Shown piece by piece: positions 44,535-52,831 of a stretch of 64,000 nt of DNA. The notes under the pieces were generated by a model. The model saw only the letters and a program-made list of their open reading frames with translations, did not search any database and was not told the DNA's origin. The stretch spans positions 62,001 through 126,000 of the forward strand of contig NZ_REFU01000004.1 of assembly GCF_003688915.1 (NCBI RefSeq), read 5' to 3'. The first letter of the stretch is position 1, and each line of letters starts with the position of its first letter. The translations under genes and the position numbers were made by a program. Source of the DNA: Rhodococcus sp. SBT000017. Lineage in GTDB: Bacteria > Actinomycetota > Actinomycetes > Mycobacteriales > Mycobacteriaceae.

Positions 44535-46157
44535 GTGAGTGAGAACGATGATGTCCCGTCCGCACCGGTGGATGCCGACCCGGATGATCCGCGCAAGGCC
44601 GACTCGCCGACGGAGTTGACGAAAACGTCGTGGCTGTTCGTGCTTCGCAAGACTGCGCGTGAGTTCTCGCGTGATCAGTGCACCGATCTCGCGGCAGCGT
44701 TGACGTACTACGCAGTGTTGTCGCTGTTTCCCGCTGTGTTGGCGATCGTGTCGCTGCTCGGTGTGTTCGGGCAAGGACAAGCCACCGTCGATGGTGTGTT
44801 GCAGATCGTGTCCGATCTGGGACCCTCCTCGGCGGTGGAGACGCTGCGGGAGCCGATCACGCAGTTGGTGTCCGCTCCGGCCGCAGGGTTCGCTCTGGTT
44901 ACTGGTGTTGCGGGTGCGTTGTGGTCGGCGTCGGGGTATGTGGGGGCGTTCGGGCGGGCGATGAACCGAATGTACGAGGTCGAGGAAGGGCGTCCGGTCT
45001 GGAAATTGCGGCCGGTGCTGTTGCTGGTGACGGTGGCGGCGCTGGTGCTGATTGCTCTCGCGGCGGTGATGCTCGCGGTCAGCGGACCGGTAGCAGCCGC
45101 GGTGGGGGATGCGGTCGGTCTCGGCGCTACCGCGTTGACGGTGTGGAACATCGCACGGTGGCCGGTCGTGCTGGTCATCGTCGTTCTCGCGGTCGCGTTG
45201 TTGTATTACGCGACTCCGAATATTCAGCAGCCGAAGTTTCGGTGGATCAGCAGCGGAGCAGTGGTGGCGATCGTGGTGTGGGTCGCCGCGACGATCCTGT
45301 TCGGGTTCTACGTCGCCAATTTCGGCAGCTACAACAAGACCTACGGATCGTTGGCCGGGGCGATCGTGTTCCTGCTGTGGTTGTGGATCACCAACCTTGC
45401 GTTGCTGTTCGGTGCCGAACTCGATTCCGAACTCGAACGTGGCCGACAACTGCAGGCAGGGATGGTCGCCGAGGAACGTTTGCAGCTCCCACCCCGAGAT
45501 ACTCGGGTGTCGGAGAAGAACGAGGAGAAAGATGCCGCCGCCGTCGACGACGGACGACGGCTTCGGCTTCGGCACCAACATGCCACGGCACATTCCAGCG
45601 GTGCTGGGCAGCGCGATGACAGACACAATCGCACGACACACGGCGACGAAAAGCCGTTGCCTGTACCTGTTTCCGGCTCCAGCACTGGCGGAGACATCAC
45701 TTCGAATCAACATATGCAGGGAGAAACAATGAACGCTCATTCCGGGCCACCGTCGGAGGAAGCCCGCACTTCGGCTGCGGATCTGTCGACAGTGCAGCTC
45801 GTCGAACGTTTGACCGATCAGGTGTCGACGCTGGTGCGCAGCGAGATCCGCTCAGGCCTCGAGGAAGTGAAAAGCAAAGGCACCCGGCTCGGCATCGGTA
45901 TCGGTATCACCGGTGCGGGCGCACTGCTGCTGTTCTTCGGTCTCGCCACTCTGATAGCAACTGCAGTGCTGGGGTTGGCGACAGTGCTGTCGGCGTGGCT
46001 GGCAGCGCTGATCGTCGCCGCCGCAGTCCTGGTGGTGGGAGGGGTTTTGGCTGCGGTGGGGACCTCACGCGCGAAGAATGCGGTACCTCCGGTACCGGCA
46101 GAGACCGTCGCCAGTGTCAACGACGACATCACCGCCATCAAGAAGGGAATCCGATGA
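44535..46157 (+). CDS. YihY/BrkB-like membrane protein fused in frame to a DUF1469 holin-like protein
   Basis: 540 codons from GTG 44535. Residues 30-310 form a YihY/UPF0761 (BrkB) domain with six membrane segments (AALTYYAVLSLFPAVLAIVS; LVTGVAGALWSASGYVGAF; YGSLAGAIVFLLWLWITNLA). A 70-residue linker of non-coding look follows (RLRHQHATAHSSG). Then from ATG 45729, behind AGGGAGAAACA, comes a DUF1469 phage-holin-III-like protein (STVQLVERLTDQVSTLVRSE; two membrane segments; IKKGIR end). In most actinomycetes these are separate adjacent genes. Probably a small deletion or frameshift removed the first stop; internal initiation at 45729 may still occur. Confidence 0.7.
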   Translation: MSENDDVPSAPVDADPDDPRKADSPTELTKTSWLFVLRKTAREFSRDQCTDLAAALTYYAVLSLFPAVLAIVSLLGVFGQGQATVDGVLQIVSDLGPSSAVETLREPITQLVSAPAAGFALVTGVAGALWSASGYVGAFGRAMNRMYEVEEGRPVWKLRPVLLLVTVAALVLIALAAVMLAVSGPVAAAVGDAVGLGATALTVWNIARWPVVLVIVVLAVALLYYATPNIQQPKFRWISSGAVVAIVVWVAATILFGFYVANFGSYNKTYGSLAGAIVFLLWLWITNLALLFGAELDSELERGRQLQAGMVAEERLQLPPRDTRVSEKNEEKDAAAVDDGRRLRLRHQHATAHSSGAGQRDDRHNRTTHGDEKPLPVPVSGSSTGGDITSNQHMQGETMNAHSGPPSEEARTSAADLSTVQLVERLTDQVSTLVRSEIRSGLEEVKSKGTRLGIGIGITGAGALLLFFGLATLIATAVLGLATVLSAWLAALIVAAAVLVVGGVLAAVGTSRAKNAVPPVPAETVASVNDDITAIKKGIR

Positions 46158-46465
46158 CCGAGAACAAGCACGTTGCACGCGGTAACGAGACAGGCGAGGA
46201 GGCGCACGTGACAGACCCGCCAGTAGCGCCGGTGCCGGATATCGAACAGCAGCGCGCCGAACTCGCCGAGACGGTGGCGGCGCTCGCCGACAAAGTCGAT
46301 GTGCCTGCGCGGGTGCGCAGTGAAGCAACCGTTCAGGCGGAGAAGGCCAAGACGTTGGCTCAGGACAATCCGCAGGTCGCCGCGGCCGCTGTCGGGACCC
46401 TGGTCGCGGCGGTAGTGCTGGTTGTGTTCTCGCGTCGTCGCCGTGCGCGGCGGTTGCTGCGATGA
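46154..46465 (+). CDS. DUF3618 protein
   Basis: 103 residues. ATG 46154 overlaps the previous stop. The central IEQQRAELAETVAALADKVDVP-type helix (the DUF3618 signature) is followed by VRSEATVQAEKAK, a single membrane helix (AAVGTLVAAVVLVVFS) and an arginine-rich end. These proteins accompany holin-like DUF1469 and DUF4235 proteins in actinobacterial envelope-stress operons. Confidence 0.75.
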   Translation: MTENKHVARGNETGEEAHVTDPPVAPVPDIEQQRAELAETVAALADKVDVPARVRSEATVQAEKAKTLAQDNPQVAAAAVGTLVAAVVLVVFSRRRRARRLLR

Positions 46466-46734
46466 GTGCGGTGTCGAAAGCGGTGTACAAACCGCTGTCG
46501 CTGGCTACCAGCGTGCTCGGCGGGGTACTTGCCGGGGTGGTGTTCAAGCAGGTGTGGAAACGTATCGGCGACAACGACACCTCGACTCCCGACCCGAAAG
46601 ACCTGAGCCGCACCGTCCAAGAGGTGCTGATCGCGGCCGCCATTCATGGCGCGGTGTTCGGGGTCGTCAAAGCCGCCGTCGACCGTGCCGGAGCGAAAGG
46701 CTACCGCGCTCTCGCCCACGAAGACCCCAGCTGA
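46462..46734 (+). CDS. DUF4235 membrane protein
   Basis: 90 residues, ATG overlapping the DUF3618 stop. The first half (PLSLATSVLGGVLAGVVFKQ, VWKRI) and second half (VQEVLIAAAIHGAVFGVVKA, AVDRAGAKGY) match DUF4235, with two membrane segments. It is last in the yihY-holin-DUF3618-DUF4235 operon. Role unknown; likely envelope-related. Confidence 0.75.
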   Translation: MSAVSKAVYKPLSLATSVLGGVLAGVVFKQVWKRIGDNDTSTPDPKDLSRTVQEVLIAAAIHGAVFGVVKAAVDRAGAKGYRALAHEDPS

Positions 46735-46949
46735 TCACGAGAGCCTTACACAGGCGTCCGCACTCGATCGGCGGTCTGGTGCGGCTTCCCGTTCGACGAT
46801 GCCGAAACGTCGATAGAAAACGACTACGAGTTGTCGGAACGGCGATGCACTCAGGGATGGGGCCAGGTCGGCCCGCTCGGCTCCGGTGTGATTCGGTAGC
46901 CACGGGAGAGGTTGACCGGCAAACGTGAATCGCTGCGTCGGTCGTTACA

Positions 46950-47030
46950 GTCTCCATAGAACGAAGAACCCCCGCGGCCTAGCTGCCGCGGGGGAGACTC
47001 CATGTGTTTACGAGGGACCTTGTCCTCGTA
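46950..47030 (+). ncRNA. Candidate structured RNA or leader upstream of an AbiF-like gene
   Basis: Two hairpins in tandem: CCCCCGCGGC/GCCGCGGGGG (46969-46978 with 46985-46994), and TACGAGGGAC/GTCCTCGTA (47009-47018 with 47022-47030). In addition GTCTCC (46950-46955) can pair with GGAGAC (46993-46998), which overlaps the first stem's 3' end and would make a pseudoknot-like or extended helix. It lies 34-114 bases before the AbiF/Abi_2-like start. AbiF-type genes are known to be accompanied by conserved upstream RNAs. The first hairpin alone could instead be a terminator of the preceding operon. Confidence 0.4.
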
Positions 47031-47063
47031 TCTACAGTCAACGATAGCGGAAGGGGTTAACAG

Positions 47064-48209
47064 ATGCCAAAGCACGCGACGATCCTCGCGGTCAATAAGC
47101 ATCTACATCCCGTCCGCCTCGCTACCTACTCTTCGCGGTGTGGCAACGATCCGTACCTCACGCTGGAGCTCTACAAATGGAACCTGCAGGTTCGGATCTA
47201 CCATCCACGCAAACGCGCCGGCATCAGCTCGTGCCCGCAGATCGAAGCCGATGCACCGAAAGTGGTGTGGGCTATGGACTTTCAGTTCGATTCGACCGTC
47301 GACGGGAAGGCGATCAAGATCGCGTCGATGATCGACGAACACACCCGGCAGTCCCTGTTGAACATTGTGGAGCGTTCGATCACCGCACAGCGGCTGACCG
47401 ACGAGCTCGACAAGACGTTTGCACTGTGGGGTGGGCCGCCGTTGGTGCTGCGAATGGACAACGGTCCGGAGTTCATTTCGCATGTGCTGCAACAGTTCTG
47501 CCGAGATCGTGTCGGTATCTCCTACATCCCACCGGGGACGCCGTGGAACAACGGACACATCGAATCGTTCAACAACCGGCTACGGAAGGAGTGCCTGAAC
47601 CGCAATCACTGGACGAGTCTGCTCGAAGCGAGGGTGGTGATCGAGGACTTCAAAGACGACCACAATCATCGACACCGGCACTCATCACTGGGCTACCTCA
47701 CGCCTGCTGAGTACGCTGCCCAATGCACCCACAACCACCAACCGGTCGAGGGCTGCGAGATCGACTGAATCAATCACACCGTGGCTCTAGAACGCGGTGG
47801 TCCGACTATCGGGGACCTGCCAGGCGCACCAGTCAACCATGACGACATTCTCGCGCAGATTACCTTCGGTGTTTGGCCGAAACTGCTTCCCACTAAAGAC
47901 ACCTCCGACGCCGGCTTCCGCGGTCGAAAAATCCTTTGGCAGCAAGCACTGCGCCACGCATTCCCTCACAACACCAATGACCCCAACCGGTACATCGTCG
48001 CCGACCGCGCCGCGCGTCTACACGGTCTACGTAACCGCGTCTCGCACATGGAACTACTGCTTGAGGTGAACATAGTCGCCCGACACAACGATGCGCTACG
48101 CCTCCTGGCTGCAATCAGCCCGCAGGTTCGCGATTGGTGCGCCGGGATGAGCACCGTGATCGAGACCCGCAAAAAATGCCCGATAGAACTCGGAGCGCCG
48201 CGCAACTGA
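47064..48209 (+). pseudogene. AbiF/Abi_2-like HEPN gene interrupted by an IS3 fragment
   Basis: The N-terminal part from ATG 47064 (GGAAGGGG upstream) reads HPVRLATYSSRCGNDPYLTL, then ELYKWNLQ, the usual start of actinobacterial Abi-like proteins. It then runs in frame into transposase sequence. The C-terminal part resumes at about 47790 as DDILAQITFGVWPKLLP, QQALRHAFPHN and AARLHGLRNRVSHMELLLE, and ends at 48209. RNRVSH is the R-x4-6-H motif of HEPN RNases. Roughly the central third of the protein is missing or replaced. Members abort phage infection by RNA cleavage; this copy should be inactive. Confidence 0.6.
47192..47775 (+). mobile_element. 5'-truncated IS3-family transposase (orfB) fragment
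   Basis: From PRKRAGISSCPQIEADAPKV onward the frame matches the integrase core of IS3-family OrfB: first Asp in VWAMDFQFDST, second in LRMDNGPEF, and Glu in NNGHIESFNNRLRKECLNRN, ending SLGYLTPAEYAAQC. orfA and the N-terminal part of orfB are absent, and no terminal repeats were recognised. The fragment sits in the middle of the Abi-like gene and keeps its reading frame on the left side. Stop at 47766-47768. Confidence 0.7.
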
Positions 48210-48547
48210 CCAAACCGCCCGACATATCTAGACTCCGAGCAAGTAGGGCGTGACCTACCCGCGCGGAGGGCTCCGCGTAGTTGCAAGTCGATCTGTAGGG
48301 GAAGGGGTAAGCGATGGCCAGCGACCTCACATCGATTCTCGTCGGCGAAGATCAGCGTTCCGTCTTCCGACGCGATGGCCCATCGATGGGGCATGGCCCA
48401 GTCTCGGCCGGCGGCGGGGACGGTCAGCAAGTAGTCGGCGAAGTCCTCGACTACGGTCCCGGTAGCGGTGCCGCCCTCTAGGCGTCGCACTTGGAGTGTG
48501 TCACCAATGGTGGGTGGTGTCGTTGTGATCTCTACCGGTTCGGTCAT
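47966..48547 (-). CDS. Small PHRWA-core protein, third paralogue, with run-on C-terminus
   Basis: From ATG 48547 the first 75 residues match the family: TIGDTLQVRRLEGGTATGTV, VEDFADYLL, GRDWAMPHRWAIASEDGTLI and FADE. Family members end soon after this. Here the frame runs on for another 110 codons, antisense to the Abi-like gene's 3' end, with no resemblance to the family. So the native 3' end was probably lost when the adjoining sequence arrived. The true functional part is 48310-48547. Confidence 0.5.
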   Translation of the reverse strand: MTEPVEITTTPPTIGDTLQVRRLEGGTATGTVVEDFADYLLTVPAAGRDWAMPHRWAIASEDGTLIFADENRCEVAGHRLPLPLQIDLQLRGALRAGRSRPTCSESRYVGRFGQLRGAPSSIGHFLRVSITVLIPAHQSRTCGLIAARRRSASLCRATMFTSSSSSMCETRLRRPCRRAARSATMYRLGSLVL

Positions 48548-48701
48548 GACGGAATTGAAGCAGACGAATTCTCGTGGCTGATCATGCGTCCATCGATTTT
48601 CAAAGTCGTCGATGTGCCCGAGACCCCCACGGTGGCAGCTTCGGAAGTTGACTCGCATCGGCCCGGCGGGCCATGTGCGAGAAACGGCGATTGGCGGTGG
48701 G

Positions 48702-49250
48702 CTATTTCAAGTGCCGGTACAGCGTCGACCGCGACACTCCGAGCACTTCTCGGATGTCGGTGAGTGACATTCCGCCGGTGCGCATTCGCTTCGCTTGTTT
48801 GATTTGCGTCCCGGACATCGCCGGTGGTCGGCCACCGAGTCGCCCTTGGGCGCGTGCCACTGCCAGTCCGAGGTTGGTGCGTTCGCGGATGAGGTTGCGT
48901 TCGAATTCCGCCAATGCTCCGAAGATGGAGTAGATCAGCTTTCCGCCGGAGGTGGTGGTGTCGATCGCTTCGGTCAGCGAGCGGAATCCGACGCCATCGA
49001 CGTCGAGCTGCTCGACCGTTTCGAGGAGATGGGGGAGTGATCGCCCGAGACGGTCGAGTCGCCACACGACCAACGTGTCGCCGCGCCGCAGATGCGAGAA
49101 CAGATCCGACAGCTGCGGCCGAGACGTCGTCGCACCCGACGCTGTCTCCGTCCACACTCTCGAACACCCGGCAGCGCTCAAGGCCTCGCTCTGCGCGTCG
49201 GCGCTCTGATCGGTCGTCGACACCCTCGCGTAGCCCAGAAGTTCTCCCAC
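48702..49250 (-). CDS. Serine resolvase/invertase
   Basis: 182 residues from GTG 49250 (VGELLGYARVSTTDQSADAQ). Catalytic serine in ARVST, further landmarks VWRLDRLGRSLPHLL and FGALAEFERNLIRERT, and a C-terminal Hin-type helix-turn-helix (GGMSLTDIREVLGVSRSTLY). It is very similar throughout to the truncated copy at 15730. A longer in-frame start (49322) would run through the res-like repeats upstream, so 49250 is preferred. Probably a Tn3/res-type recombinase acting on 49261-49384. Confidence 0.85.
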   Translation of the reverse strand: MGELLGYARVSTTDQSADAQSEALSAAGCSRVWTETASGATTSRPQLSDLFSHLRRGDTLVVWRLDRLGRSLPHLLETVEQLDVDGVGFRSLTEAIDTTTSGGKLIYSIFGALAEFERNLIRERTNLGLAVARAQGRLGGRPPAMSGTQIKQAKRMRTGGMSLTDIREVLGVSRSTLYRHLK

Positions 49251-49260
49251 AGGGTCGAGT

Positions 49261-49384
49261 GTGTCACAACTCGTCGTAGGGACACATTTCGGCGTGTCGG
49301 TTTTGAACATGAGTTCTGACACACACGCTCATCGTCCTTGCCGTGTCAAATCCAGGGCGTGTCTAAAACGATCGTTTGTGACAC
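49261..49384. promoter_or_regulatory. Three-subsite res-like region
   Basis: Three pairs of GTGTC...GACAC: 49261-49285 (25 bp), 49294-49322 (29 bp) and 49359-49384 (26 bp). The last has a perfect AAACGATCGTTT centre. An extra GTGTC is at 49343. Three dimer sites of this size directly upstream of the gene is the hallmark of Tn3-family res sites. Confidence 0.55.
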
Positions 49385-49467
49385 ACGCCGGGTGGAGGAC
49401 GCCATTTTTGCCGGAATCTGTTCGACCGGGGCCAAATCGAACTGGTCCGCAATGGCCGATTGCTCCC

Positions 49468-50367
49468 TTACGCTGAATCCGGCGGCGGGTAGTCGATGTG
49501 CCACGTCTGATCTCGTCGACGCAGAGGCAGCAGCAAGCGGTGCTCGTGGTCTCGGACGACGATCTCGCCGAGTTCCCCAAGGATGTACTCGGCCGAGAAC
49601 AGGGCATTGAACGGAACGAGTTCGACGAGCAATATGCCGTGTCCGTTACGCGACCAACCCATTCCGGCCACGACGGACGTCGTGTACGAAGACAACGGGG
49701 GTGCGCTGTAGTCGTGAGGATGACGGCGCGCTGAATCGGCGAAGAAGGTGTCATGGCTGCCCGGATTGTTGCCGAGCCCCCGCCAGAGCAACATGTGACG
49801 TCCACGCATCGGAAGTTGCGCGAGTTCATGGCGAATGTGCGCCGGTAGTGCGCGGGCGAGCGCATGTGCGATACGCCGGTCAAGGGGGTTGCCTTCGATC
49901 GTGTGCTCGTTGTAGGCGCTGCGTGGGTCGACCGCGCGGTGCAGTAACCGAGGCCAGGTGTTTTTAGTGTTGCCGTCCCATTCGAGGGATAAGCGGCAAA
50001 TGCGTGGGCCCACAACATCTCCGAAGATGTTTCGGCACAGAGAGGCGTTGGCCCAGCGCTCGATTTGTGTGATTGCAGACGAGTCGGGCGAAGCCAGGCT
50101 GAACAACTCCGGATCGGCGCTCTCGAGGTGGTGGCGGAGGCTGATCAGCCGTGACTCGATACTGGTGTGATCGAGATACTTCCGGAACACCGATGCGTTG
50201 CTGGAGGCGTGAGGGGCAATCCTGAGCCAAGCGGTGACGTAGCGGATCTTCTGCCGCGCGGTCAGGTGCGGCGTTGAGAGAACCGCTGCCCGAACATCTT
50301 TGAACTCCGGCGGGGTTTCTGGTCGCGCGGGGTTCCGGTTCGATCGACTCGAATGCGAGGACGACAA
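49468..50367 (-). CDS. Putative R-S-E class ADP-ribosyltransferase
   Basis: About 299 residues (TTG 50367 directly after the upstream stop; ATG 50466 would overlap the upstream gene by 95 bases). The C-terminal 110 residues show the three ART blocks: Arg in MLLWRGLG, an STS-like block SSYTTSVVAGMGWS, and an ExxE-type block YILGELGEIVVRD. The N-terminal two thirds (TARQKIRYVTAWLRIAPHAS; LCRNIFGDVVGPRICRLSLE) are helical and unassigned. Mono-ADP-ribosyltransferases of this class modify proteins or nucleic acids and occur as toxins and phage factors. Assignment is by motif only. Confidence 0.5.
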   Translation of the reverse strand: MSSSHSSRSNRNPARPETPPEFKDVRAAVLSTPHLTARQKIRYVTAWLRIAPHASSNASVFRKYLDHTSIESRLISLRHHLESADPELFSLASPDSSAITQIERWANASLCRNIFGDVVGPRICRLSLEWDGNTKNTWPRLLHRAVDPRSAYNEHTIEGNPLDRRIAHALARALPAHIRHELAQLPMRGRHMLLWRGLGNNPGSHDTFFADSARRHPHDYSAPPLSSYTTSVVAGMGWSRNGHGILLVELVPFNALFSAEYILGELGEIVVRDHEHRLLLPLRRRDQTWHIDYPPPDSA

Positions 50368-50371
50368 CAGA

Positions 50372-50842
50372 TCAACCCACCAGTGAATCGACAGCGCAGG
50401 AGACGATCCCCACGTACGCCTCCACCTGCGCGATTGCGTCCTCGAGCTGTGCCTCCCACCCTGCATTGTCGCCGGCTACAACGATTGGGCCGCGGACAGC
50501 ACTCTTCGTGATCTCGCACGGAATCATCCCGGCACCCCGCGAGTACCACACATGAAACTCCCCGCCGGCCGCCCAGCCGCCATCGGCATCCAAAATCACC
50601 GCGCGATCGTGCAGCGTATTGATCCATTCCACAGGGCCAATGCCGCGAGAGTCGTATCCCCGAATCGGGCTCACTCGTTTGACGACACTCAGCCTCAATT
50701 CAGACCGCTCCTCCCTCGTCGACCCAGGTAGGAACGGGTCCAACCAGTAGTCATCGCGCGTGGGAAGCCATTGATGGCGAACCCAACCATCCGACAGCAC
50801 TATCGACGTCAAATCACAGACCCCCATCAACCTGATGCGCAC
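50372..50842 (-). CDS. Hypothetical protein paired with the ART-like gene
   Basis: 156 residues from ATG 50842. Mostly beta-rich: DLTSIVLSDGWVRHQWLPTR, RSELRLSVVKRVSPIRGYDS, HDRAVILDADGGWAAGGEFH and VWYSRGAGMIPCEITKSAVR. The last 25 residues are a helix (GWEAQLEDAIAQVEAYVGIV). No known domain. It ends four bases before the likely start of the ART-like gene, so it may be its antitoxin/immunity partner or part of the same effector. AT-rich DNA at 50890-50945 could hold the promoter. Confidence 0.45.
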   Translation of the reverse strand: MRIRLMGVCDLTSIVLSDGWVRHQWLPTRDDYWLDPFLPGSTREERSELRLSVVKRVSPIRGYDSRGIGPVEWINTLHDRAVILDADGGWAAGGEFHVWYSRGAGMIPCEITKSAVRGPIVVAGDNAGWEAQLEDAIAQVEAYVGIVSCAVDSLVG

Positions 50843-51466
50843 GAGGCGCTTTCACAATTACAGTAGCCCACACGCACGGCACCACACAAGGCTTGTAAAT
50901 CGCGAAATATGTTGCGCCATAATGATAATAGAGCAGAGAATGTGCGATAGCTGCTCACGTCTTCGGGGCCTCCGCGGCCTCCGCGGTCGCCGAGACCGGG
51001 GAACCGTGCGATTGGTCTCAAGGGCTTACCGCCGTGCTACCGCGACATTGAGCGCGGCCGATCTCCGTCGCTCCCGCACAGTCGCCCACGAGCTCCACGA
51101 AGCGAGAGGTGGCCCTCCACCGGCGCGCCGGCCAGCGGTGGTGCTTTCCGCCTAACGGCGGTGCGGGCCACCTTCGGTGTCCACCCCATCGAACTCCGCT
51201 GCGCTCCGTCCTGTAAAAAGAATTCTTGTTTTCCTTAACGTCGTTGCCGGGCATCGCGGGACCTCCGACGTAGGTTCGGTGGTGCCTGGGGACACCGGGT
51301 ATGGCTCTCTTTTTTTCGCTGATCGGATGGCCAGAAGGGAATGGCCGCCCGGTGTCCTCGACGACGTGACCGCTCATTGAGAGACGCGAATTGATCGCTG
51401 ATTAAGGACACGACGGGGCAGTCGTCCACCAGGTTCCAATTTCTCGACGACAGCGAAGGGATACAT
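50843..51466. other. Gene-free stretch with copy A of a dispersed repeat
   Basis: About 620 bases with no supported gene. 51061-51205 resembles 58853-59010 (shared CCGTCGCTCCCGCACA, GGTG-x-x-GGCCACC and CTCCGCTGCGCTCCG blocks). 51370-51466 is probably the non-coding left end of the IS110 element. Confidence 0.45.
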
Positions 51467-52687
51467 GTGCAACATCTCTGGGTAGGAATCGACGCGGGAA
51501 AGACTCACCACCATGCGGTAGTGATCAACAGCGACGCAACGCGATTGCTGTCTCGCCGGGTGCTGAACGACGAGTGGGCCCTCCGTTCCCTGATCGACGA
51601 CGTCCTCGCAATCGCCGGTGGCGGCGACCTCGATGTTGTCTGGGCGGTGGACCTGAATTCGGGCGGCGCCGCGCTGCTGACGGCGATGCTCGCCGCACGC
51701 CGGCAAACCCTGTTGTACATCCCCGGCCGCATCGTGCACCACGCGGCGGCTGGGTACCGCGGTGACGGGAAGACCGACGCGAAGGACGCGGCGATCATCG
51801 CAGATCAGGCGCGGATGCGTCGCGACCTGCAACCGATGCGAGCGGACGACGAGATCGCGGTCGAACTCGGCATTCTGACATCGCGCCGAACCGATCTGAT
51901 GCGGGACCGCACCCGATCACTTAACAGGCTCAGAGCACTTCTGAGCACCTACTTCCCAGCATTGGAGCGCGCGCTCGACCTCAGCAACGTGAAGGGAGCG
52001 TTGATTCTGCTGACTGGATATCAAACCCCCGGCGCGATCCGCACAGTCGGTGCTGCGAAGTTGGAAGTCTGGTTGCGGAAGCGCAAGGCATACAACGCGG
52101 ATGGTCTTGCGGCCTTGGCAACGGAAGCGGCTCTGATGCAGACAGTTAAGGTGCCGGGAGAAGCCATGGCCGCGCAGGTCGTCGGTTCCATGGCCACCGA
52201 AATACTCGATCTGGGCAGACGGTTGGCCGAACTCGACCGCACAATCGAGGCCGTGTTCAAACGGCATGCGTCGGCCGCGATCCTCGAATCCATGCCAGGG
52301 ATCGGCGCTCTTCTGGGTGCCGAAATGCTGGCCGCGACCGGGGGAGACGTCTCGGTCTTCGGAACAGCGGACAGGTTCGCCGCCGTCGCCGGCCTCGCTC
52401 CCGCGCCGCGAGACTCGGGCCGCATCAGCGGGAACCTCAAGCGGCCGCGTCGGTACGACCGGCGGTTGCTGCGAGTTGCGTATTTGTCCGCTCAGCTGAG
52501 TGTCCGCAGCTGTCCGGAATCGAAGGTGTACTACGAACGTAAGCGGGCGGAGGGCAAGCGCCACACACAAGCAGTGCTGGCGTTGGCCCGACGACGCTCG
52601 AACGTACTGTGGGCCATGCTGCGGGATGCAAAGCCGTACAACCCACCTTCCGCGCCGCGCCGGGAAATCCCGCTCGCAGCCGCGTAA
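51467..52687 (+). mobile_element. IS110-family transposase
   Basis: 406 residues from GTG 51467. The N-terminal DEDD domain reads LWVGIDAGKTHHHAVVI, VVWAVDLNSGGAALL and GKTDAKDAAIIADQAR. The C-terminal Transposase_20 domain reads LESMPGIGALLGAEMLAATG, then FAAVAGLAPAPRDSG, with the conserved serine region RLLRVAYLSAQLS. The gene appears intact. IS110 elements carry a guide (bridge) RNA in a non-coding end; the 90-100 bases before the start codon are the place to look. No terminal repeats are expected, so the element's edges are not defined here. Confidence 0.85.
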
Positions 52688-52831
52688 TCGAAATAGATCA
52701 ACAGCATTGGTGAACTGCGCCTTCGTTTTCGGTGGACGAGATGGATCTGATGTCAACGCAGGTCGGAGAGGTACGCAGGCCGCAACAACAGCAACCGACC
52801 TCGCACATCGAAATCCGCGACCGCAGGTGTT

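Noticed and set aside
44475..45740. Long minus-strand open frame (421 codons) opposite the YihY-type gene
   Set aside because: Its translation is rich in Arg, His and Gln without motifs, and the plus strand encodes a clear YihY domain; it is an antisense shadow.
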